From an uncultured Oscillospiraceae bacterium (GTDB taxonomy: Bacteria > Bacillota > Clostridia > Oscillospirales > Ruminococcaceae), in assembly GCA_905197685.1 (NCBI GenBank), contig CAJJZS010000005.1:62001-126000 (forward strand): DNA of 64,000 bases, given 5' to 3'. This document shows positions 59,351 through 64,000 of this stretch, in pieces; position 1 is the stretch's first letter; every line of letters starts with the position of its first letter. The notes beneath the pieces are model-generated. The model saw nothing but the letters and a program-made list of their open reading frames with translations, did not search any database and was not told the DNA's origin. The position numbers and the translations under genes were made by a program.

Positions 59351-59968
59351 ATGAAATTCAGGCAATCGGGGGGAAACCGTGTGGAAATCGTATTGACCCC
59401 CAAAGAGGTTTCCGCGCTGCGATTAAGTCCCGACGGGATGGATTGTGAAAATCCCTATGTCAGAAGGGTACTCAGCGAGCTGGTGCGCCGGGCGGCAAGA
59501 GAACTGGGATTTTCTTTGGAAGTCGGATTTTCCGGGCAAAGCGGATTGTTGCAGGGTCGGGAAGAATTTCTGCTGGAAATATCGGACGAACAGGAAAACA
59601 CGGTGCTGACAGTCAGTCCCGTTTGTTTTGAAAAGCAGCCTGGGCAAAGCGCGGCAGATTCCCCCAAAAACAGCGTGCAGCTTTACCGCTTTGCAGGCAG
59701 CGAGGAGATGATTTGCGCCTGTCTTGCCCTATCCGAAACGTTCAAAGAAAAAATCGGAAAAAGCAGCCTGTACCGCCTTTCGGACGGCAGGTTCTGCCTG
59801 ATGCTTGTTCTGGAACAAGCGCAGGAGGAAAAAGCCAAACGGATTTTGCTTGAATACGGGGAAAAGGCGCGCCGCGACAGCCTTGCGGCGGCGGTTCTTG
59901 CCGAGCATATGCCGTGCTTTTTGCCCGATAAGGCAATCCAAACCATTCAAAATTTCTTTTCCCGGTGA
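59351..59968 (+). CDS. MecA-like adaptor protein
   Basis: 205 aa. N-terminal region EIVLTPKEVSALRLSPDGMD and VRRAARELGFSLE resembles the target-binding domain of MecA. The C-terminal domain, LYRFAGSEEMICACLALSET to SSLYRLSDGRFCLMLVLEQA and ILLEYGEKARRDSLAAAVLA, matches the ClpC-binding domain. MecA delivers proteins to ClpCP and controls competence or sporulation factors. Divergent from rnfC with 93 bp between. Convergent with rpe, 4 bp apart. The identification rests on pattern and domain order. Confidence 0.8.
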   Translation: MKFRQSGGNRVEIVLTPKEVSALRLSPDGMDCENPYVRRVLSELVRRAARELGFSLEVGFSGQSGLLQGREEFLLEISDEQENTVLTVSPVCFEKQPGQSAADSPKNSVQLYRFAGSEEMICACLALSETFKEKIGKSSLYRLSDGRFCLMLVLEQAQEEKAKRILLEYGEKARRDSLAAAVLAEHMPCFLPDKAIQTIQNFFSR

Positions 59969-59972
59969 GCTT

Positions 59973-60617
59973 TTAGCAAATCAGCGATTGTAAAGCGGCT
60001 GCGTAGTCCTCTTTAGAGAACAGGTAGGAACCCGCTACCAGCACATCTGCGCCGGCGTTGACGCAAACCTTTGCGGTTTCTGCGTTTACGCCGCCGTCCA
60101 CCTCAAGGGCAATCTCTCTGCCGCTTTGGGTAATCCATTCACGGATTTGGGAAACCTTCGGCATCATGTCAGCCATAAATTTCTGCCCGCCGAATCCCGG
60201 TTCCACAGTCATCACCAACACCATATCTGCCTTGTCCAGATACGGCTTTACCGCTTCGGCAGGGGTTTTCGGTTTCACCGAGATGCCGACCTTGACGCCC
60301 TTTGCTTTGATTGCGTCGATTACGGCGTCGGCATTGTCGTCACATTCCAGATGGAAGGTGATGAGGTCTGCCCCCGCCTTTACAAAATCGTCGATGTAGC
60401 TCAGCGGGTGGCTTATCATCAGGTGAACGTCGAAGATACCGTCAAAATCCTTGCGGATACATTTCATTACCGGAGCGCCGAACGAGATGTTCGGAACAAA
60501 ATGACCGTCCATCACGTCGATGTGCAGCCACGGCGCGCCTGCCTGCTGCATTTTTTTAGCCTCTGCGCCTAAATTTGCAAAGTCGGCAGAAAGAATGGAA
60601 GGGGAAATTTTTATCAT
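59973..60617 (-). CDS. rpe: Ribulose-phosphate 3-epimerase
   Basis: 214 aa TIM barrel of the pentose phosphate pathway. MIKISPSILSADFANLG at the N-terminus, WLHIDVMDGHFVPNISFG with the metal His/Asp, VHLMIS, VLVMTVEPGFGGQ and EVDGGVNAET. All metal and catalytic residues are visible. Single gene with promoter at 60672-60700 and a dyad at 60653-60669 at its start. Confidence 0.97.
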   Translation of the reverse strand: MIKISPSILSADFANLGAEAKKMQQAGAPWLHIDVMDGHFVPNISFGAPVMKCIRKDFDGIFDVHLMISHPLSYIDDFVKAGADLITFHLECDDNADAVIDAIKAKGVKVGISVKPKTPAEAVKPYLDKADMVLVMTVEPGFGGQKFMADMMPKVSQIREWITQSGREIALEVDGGVNAETAKVCVNAGADVLVAGSYLFSKEDYAAALQSLIC

Positions 60618-60652
60618 AAAGGGACACTACCTTTCTAAAATCCTTATATTTG

Positions 60653-60669
60653 AACAGAACAGTTCTGTT
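60653..60669. promoter_or_regulatory. Dyad at the rpe transcription start
   Basis: AACAGAA (60653-60659), 3-bp centre, TTCTGTT (60663-60669), just downstream of the rpe -10. Possible operator. Confidence 0.5.
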
Positions 60670-60671
60670 TT

Positions 60672-60700
60672 ATTTTAAACCAACTGTCGGGAAAGGTCAA
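60672..60700 (-). promoter_or_regulatory. rpe: Promoter of rpe
   Basis: Minus strand: -35 TTGACC (60695-60700), 17-bp spacer, -10 TAAAAT (60672-60677). Confidence 0.7.
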
Positions 60701-60903
60701 TCTTTTCCGGGTTGAGGAACGATTGAAACGGTCGAATTTTATAATTGTTCATAAAATAAAGGCATTGTACGGCGCGGGTATTTTGTGGTAAGATAAATAT
60801 AGAATCGGCATTTTTAAAATCTTACCGGATAAAGCGAACGCCGGAAGGAAGGACAAAACTGAAAAGTGCCCGAGAGCAGAACAAAACCGGGAGAGCAGAA
60901 AGG

Positions 60904-62079
60904 ATGAAAGATATGATTGACCGAAGAAGGATAGAAACATTGGGAGAAGAAATTTCTGTTTTGGGTTACGGAGGAATGCGTTTTCCCAAAAACGGGGATC
61001 AGGTAGATGTGCCGGCAGCGGTAAAGCTGCTCAGAACCGCCTATGAGATGGGCGTCAACTATTTTGACACCGCAGTGGTTTATCATAAGGGCGAATCGGA
61101 AAAGATTTTTGGGGAGGCTTTCTCCGTTTATGACCGAAGCACCTACTACCTTGCGGACAAAATGAGCATCTGGGTCTGCAACAGCGAACAGGAAATGAAG
61201 GATTTGTTCGAGCGTCAGCTCAAAACGCTCAATACCGATTATATTGACTTTTATTTGGTACACAGCTTAAACAGAAATCACTACCAAAAGGTAAAGCAGT
61301 TCCGCTGTGTCGAGTTTTTGCAGGAGATGAAGCGTCAGGGTAAGATTAAGCACCTCGGCTTCTCCTTCCACGATACCTACCCTATCTTTAAAGAAATTCT
61401 CGACGATTACGACTGGGATTTTGTGCAGATTCAGTTAAACTATCTGGATTGGCAGAATCAGGGCGCGGAACAGCTGTACCGCGAATTGGAAAAAAGAAAT
61501 CTCCCCTGCATGGTTATGGAGCCGGTGCGTGGCGGTTATCTTGCAAATTTAGACGAAAAACGGGCAAAACCGTTTTTGCAGGCAAAGCCGGAACGCTCGG
61601 TAGCGGGTTGGGCAATCCGCTGGGCAGCGTCGCTCCCGCAGGTTGCCGTCGTACTTAGCGGAATGAGCGATATGCAGCAGCTGGAAGATAATGTTTCTCT
61701 CTTAACAAACTTTCAGCCGATGGATAAAGCGGAGCTGGAAGCGGTGCAGCAGGTGGTGGATTCGATTCGGGAAGTCAACGATGTTCCCTGTACCGGCTGC
61801 CGCTACTGTATGGATTGCCCGATGGGCGTCGATATTCCCGAGATTTTCGCCGTCTATTCCCGCCTGAAAATCTTTGAAAAGGAAAAGAGCTTTGTCGAGG
61901 ATTATGAGGAAATCATTCAGAATCAAAACGGCGCGGACCGCTGCGTGCGCTGCGGCAAGTGTATGACCCATTGTCCGCAAAGTATCAAAATTCCGGATAA
62001 ACTGGAAATGATTCACAAACTCTACCTTCAGAAAAAAGAAGAACAGAAAGCCGAACAAGAGGCGCAGAACGCAAAATAG
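60904..62079 (+). CDS. Aldo/keto reductase with C-terminal ferredoxin domain
   Basis: 391 aa. Aldo/keto reductase barrel (about 1-285): LGYGGMRFP, NYFDTAVVYHKGESE with the catalytic Tyr region, DFYLVHSL and QLNYLDWQ. The C-terminal part (about 295-375) carries two 4Fe-4S sites, CTGCRYCMDCP and CVRCGKCMTHCP. This fused form is common in gut clostridia, and substrates are mostly unknown. A second in-frame ATG at 60913 has better spacing from AAAGG; either start is possible. A strong terminator follows. Confidence 0.93.
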   Translation: MKDMIDRRRIETLGEEISVLGYGGMRFPKNGDQVDVPAAVKLLRTAYEMGVNYFDTAVVYHKGESEKIFGEAFSVYDRSTYYLADKMSIWVCNSEQEMKDLFERQLKTLNTDYIDFYLVHSLNRNHYQKVKQFRCVEFLQEMKRQGKIKHLGFSFHDTYPIFKEILDDYDWDFVQIQLNYLDWQNQGAEQLYRELEKRNLPCMVMEPVRGGYLANLDEKRAKPFLQAKPERSVAGWAIRWAASLPQVAVVLSGMSDMQQLEDNVSLLTNFQPMDKAELEAVQQVVDSIREVNDVPCTGCRYCMDCPMGVDIPEIFAVYSRLKIFEKEKSFVEDYEEIIQNQNGADRCVRCGKCMTHCPQSIKIPDKLEMIHKLYLQKKEEQKAEQEAQNAK

Positions 62080-62087
62080 TAAAATAA

Positions 62088-62123
62088 AACGAGGGGGCAT
62101 CTTTTATAAGATGCCCCCTCGTT
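62088..62123. terminator. Bidirectional terminator
   Basis: A 16-bp perfect stem, AACGAGGGGGCATCTT (62088-62103) with 62108-62123, between the convergent reductase and GNAT genes. Confidence 0.9.
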
Positions 62124-62132
62124 GTCTGCGCT

Positions 62133-62579
62133 CTAAAGGAACAAGTGATAGATTCTTTGCCGTTTCATGCCTTCTTCCCAATAGCAGTAGGTTTTGGGAA
62201 CGGTACAAATTTCAAGCAATTTTGCGCCGAGGTGTTCGATGGTTCGGTAAGATGCAGCGTTGTCCTCGTTGCAGGTAATGTCCAGATAATCCATTCCGTG
62301 CGCTTTGGCGACCGGCAGAACCATTCGGCAGGCAGCGGCAGCATAGTGCTGACCGCGATAAGGCTCGTCGATTTCGTAACCGATATTGCCGTTGTAGTAG
62401 GAATGAAAGTTATGACCGATTCGGATGCTGATTTTTCCGACAGGCTGACCGGAATCGGTTAGGCAAATCTTATAGTAGTAAAACGGGACAGCCTGCTCGT
62501 TTCCGGGGTTTTTCTCGATGATTTTTAAAGTAAGGGTGTCTCCGATGATTGTGTCAAAGCAATCCAAAAAAGAAAACAT
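62133..62579 (-). CDS. GNAT-family N-acetyltransferase
   Basis: 148 aa. Acetyl-CoA-binding GNAT fold: GKISIRIGHN, GNIGYEIDEPYRGQHYAAAACRMV with the pyrophosphate loop written as PYRGQHYA, and DITCNEDNAASYRTIEHLGA. RimJ/RimL-like; the acceptor is unknown. The start ATG 62579 has AAGGAGGAATGTTTC upstream; the frame continues to 62663 without a start site. A truncated copy of its first 25 codons lies at 63466-63537, on the other side of the lipoprotein gene. Confidence 0.88.
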   Translation of the reverse strand: MFSFLDCFDTIIGDTLTLKIIEKNPGNEQAVPFYYYKICLTDSGQPVGKISIRIGHNFHSYYNGNIGYEIDEPYRGQHYAAAACRMVLPVAKAHGMDYLDITCNEDNAASYRTIEHLGAKLLEICTVPKTYCYWEEGMKRQRIYHLFL

Positions 62580-62659
62580 GAAACATTCCTCCTTGATTTT
62601 TACATAGCGCCGAACAGGCATGGAAAATCCCCCCGGTTTAACGGGTGGTTTTAATTGCC

Positions 62660-63436
62660 TCAAATCAATCTTATGTTTGTAATCTTGCAGCTGTTTTCCC
62701 TTGAATCATACTCACAGCCATGCAGTGTAAGCTCTGACATTTCAACCTCAACATTCAGCTTTTTCTTTTCGTTAAGTGCAGTTAATACCTCATCGTCAAT
62801 CTCGTCAATGGGTATGATATAAGGCGTTCCGCTGTCGCTGACCTGCGCATCTGACCAGTTTAAATTAGTACCGTCATAGATCCAACTTATGGGGAGAAAT
62901 TCGTTTTTGTCTGCAAACGGACGAAACGCCGCACAGCTGTCGTCATTTTCATCTATAGACAGATTACCTGTCATGGATATTTTACCTTCAAATGTAACTT
63001 CACTGAATGTGCCGTAGCCGCCGAGATTTTCAAAAGAGGTTCTGGCTTTTTTAACTTTGTAGCCTTTGAAGGTGTCGCCGGCGCTGACTTTTTTGTAGTA
63101 CAATTGTTCGGTGTTTAGATCAAAACCTTTGTATTCAAAATTTTCTGCGTCAAAAAATTCGGGCGATTCTTCAGAATTAAAGGATAAGCCGGTAGTGTTC
63201 CTGACCCATGCACAGTCATAGTCAATGCGAAAAACGGTCTGTACTTTATCGTTAGAAAGTTCATCGCTATAAAGCTCTGTCACTTCTTCTGCGTCATAAA
63301 CAGATAATACAGCTTCATTCGGAACGGGAAATTCTGTATTGCCCTCATAGTTTTTTGGCAGAGTAATCTTACCGCCATTTGTGCAGGCTGTTAGGGCAAT
63401 TATAACAATGACAATTAATACAGTTGTTTTTTTCAT
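62660..63436 (-). CDS. Putative lipoprotein of unknown function
   Basis: 258 aa. Short signal peptide with lipobox ALTAC (Cys18), then an extracytoplasmic domain without recognised motifs; acidic, rich in Asp/Glu/Tyr. AGGAGGAATCCT precedes the ATG. The gene uses noticeably more A/T-ending codons than its neighbours and sits between an intact GNAT gene and a broken GNAT 5' end, which suggests that it arrived by insertion or recombination. Confidence 0.75.
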   Translation of the reverse strand: MKKTTVLIVIVIIALTACTNGGKITLPKNYEGNTEFPVPNEAVLSVYDAEEVTELYSDELSNDKVQTVFRIDYDCAWVRNTTGLSFNSEESPEFFDAENFEYKGFDLNTEQLYYKKVSAGDTFKGYKVKKARTSFENLGGYGTFSEVTFEGKISMTGNLSIDENDDSCAAFRPFADKNEFLPISWIYDGTNLNWSDAQVSDSGTPYIIPIDEIDDEVLTALNEKKKLNVEVEMSELTLHGCEYDSRENSCKITNIRLI

Positions 63437-63465
63437 AGGATTCCTCCTGCGTGTACAACACCGTT

Positions 63466-63537
63466 TTTTTTCTCAATGATTTTTCATGTCAGAGTTTTTC
63501 CGACAATGGTTTCAAAATAGCTGAAAAAAGAAATCAT
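63466..63537 (-). pseudogene. Truncated 5' remnant of a GNAT acetyltransferase gene
   Basis: Reading from the ATG at 63537: MISFFSYFETIVGKTLT, stop, KIIEKKNG. The intact gene at 62579 reads MFSFLDCFDTIIGDTLTLKIIEKNPG. The match continues past the stop, then ends near 63466, 30 bp before the lipoprotein ATG. It has AAAGGC upstream. Thus a second GNAT copy once started here and was cut off. Confidence 0.8.
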
Positions 63538-63564
63538 AAGCGTTTGCCTTTCTGTAAAATAAAG

Positions 63565-63639
63565 AAAATTTTTTGAAAGTGTGTAGTTGTTGCACGAAAG
63601 CGTGCAACTTTTGGGGCAATTCGGGGTATTAGTGAAAGA
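63565..63639. repeat. Hairpin repeat element, locus 2, copy A
   Basis: 75 bp, 71 identical to copy B 170 bp away. Contains GTTGCACG-AAAG-CGTGCAAC, a perfect 8-bp hairpin, and the tail TCGGGGTATTAGTGAAAGA. It ends 28 bp before the ATG of the truncated GNAT on the minus strand. Confidence 0.85.
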
Positions 63640-63682
63640 GGTTATTAAAAGAACCGCCTCCGATAAAAACCGGGGAGATGAA

Positions 63683-63719
63683 AAAAGAATTGGTTAGAAT
63701 ACCGCAGAATCCCCTGTAA
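63683..63719. repeat. Conserved spacer block of the hairpin repeat, locus 2
   Basis: Contains GGTTAGAATACCGCAGAATC, matching the spacer block at 42191-42225 of locus 1. Confidence 0.7.
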
Positions 63720-63734
63720 CAGGCGCAAAAAATA

Positions 63735-63809
63735 AAAATTTTTTGAAAGTGTGTGGTTGTTGCATGAAAGCGTGCAATTTTTGGGGCAATTCGGGGTATT
63801 GGTGAAAGA
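63735..63809. repeat. Hairpin repeat element, locus 2, copy B
   Basis: The hairpin reads GTTGCATG-AAAG-CGTGCAAT: both changes from copy A turn G-C or C-G pairs into G-T pairs, so the fold is kept. It lies between the terminator at 63857-63888 and copy A. Confidence 0.85.
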
Positions 63810-63856
63810 GGGTTGCCGCCGTTTTTCTCAGTATAGCATAAAGCGGCAAAAAGAAA

Positions 63857-63888
63857 AACAGCCTCGGGCAGATTTGCCCGAAGCTGTT
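63857..63888 (-). terminator. Terminator of the gene entering at the right edge
   Basis: A 14-nt arm (63857-63870) pairs with 63875-63888 with one mismatch or G-T pair, loop GATT, and the minus strand continues TTTTTCTTTTTG. Confidence 0.8.
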
Positions 63889-63940
63889 ATAGGGAAAAAG
63901 TTGTGGGGAAAAATAGGATGCGTGATGCGCCGAATGACGC

Positions 63941-64000
63941 TTACTCGATAGCGATATATTTGTTTTGCTCGATTTTAGCCGGTTCCTGTTTCGGAACGCT
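63941..64000 (-). CDS. C-terminal end of an unidentified protein, cut by the window edge
   Basis: The last 19 codons (SVPKQEPAKIEQNKYIAIE, then TAA at 63941-63943) in the frame that leads to a terminator 53 bp downstream. Too short to identify. Confidence 0.55.
   Translation of the reverse strand, partial: SVPKQEPAKIEQNKYIAIE

Noticed and set aside
63751..63951. 66-codon plus-strand frame across hairpin repeat copy B
   Set aside because: The other three copies have stops in the same frame, and it runs through the terminator at 63857-63888.

Overview
The window is a chromosomal segment of a low-to-mid GC, Gram-positive, strictly anaerobic, spore-forming bacterium, most likely a clostridial (Oscillospiraceae/Ruminococcaceae-like) gut organism. 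The evidence is spmA/spmB, acetate kinase, a split cobalamin methionine synthase, desulfoferrodoxin and rubrerythrin, many GntR regulators, strong AGGAGG ribosome sites, sigma-A promoters and compact rho-independent terminators. I see no rRNA, tRNA, CRISPR array, prophage or intact insertion sequence.

Layout. 1-2.5 kb: glycolytic pgk and tpiA with a membrane gene between them (minus strand). 2.8-6.8 kb: one-carbon operon metF, MetH reactivation subunit, MetH. 7-10 kb: small unknowns and a GntR/ABC module. 10-14.6 kb: a LysM-G5-M23 cell-wall hydrolase and a cation/proton antiporter. 14.9-16.9 kb: a second GntR/ABC module. 17-30.8 kb: a peptide-use region with an amidohydrolase, two FCD-type GntR regulators, oppABCDF, tldD/tldE and an M28 peptidase. 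30.8-39.6 kb: NusG-II protein, desulfoferrodoxin, membrane proteins, glutaminase, tmcAL, ackA, an AbrB regulator. 39.9-41 kb: spmAB. 41-43.9 kb: a metal- or metalloid-type operon (ArsR-GTPase fusion, small thioredoxin, ArsP-like permease). 44-51 kb: DUF1835 protein, DUF3006/MBL/YgiQ, rplJL with an L10 leader, a MATE pump. 51-54.4 kb: Fur-family regulator, rubrerythrin, a secreted serpin. 54.6-59.3 kb: an unusual Rnf-like set (C-D-E-A) with a DUF4015 protein. 59.3-64 kb: MecA-like adaptor, rpe, an Fe-S aldo/keto reductase, a GNAT, a lipoprotein and a truncated GNAT copy.

Most interesting points. (1) A non-coding hairpin repeat of about 75 bp occurs as a tandem pair with a 170-172 bp period at two places 21 kb apart, each time ending about 30 bp before a minus-strand start codon. 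(2) The Rnf-like locus has no rnfB or rnfG. By alignment from memory, its RnfA and RnfE homologues lack three of the four cysteines that hold the intramembrane iron-sulfur cluster, and its RnfC lacks the NADH/FMN glycine-rich loop. (3) An ArsR repressor is fused in frame to a CobW-type GTPase, with a good internal start site at the junction. (4) Three exact and one near-exact copy of the palindrome known as the Noc-binding site of Bacillus lie within 17 kb. Functional statements are homology readings made by eye; no database search was run.
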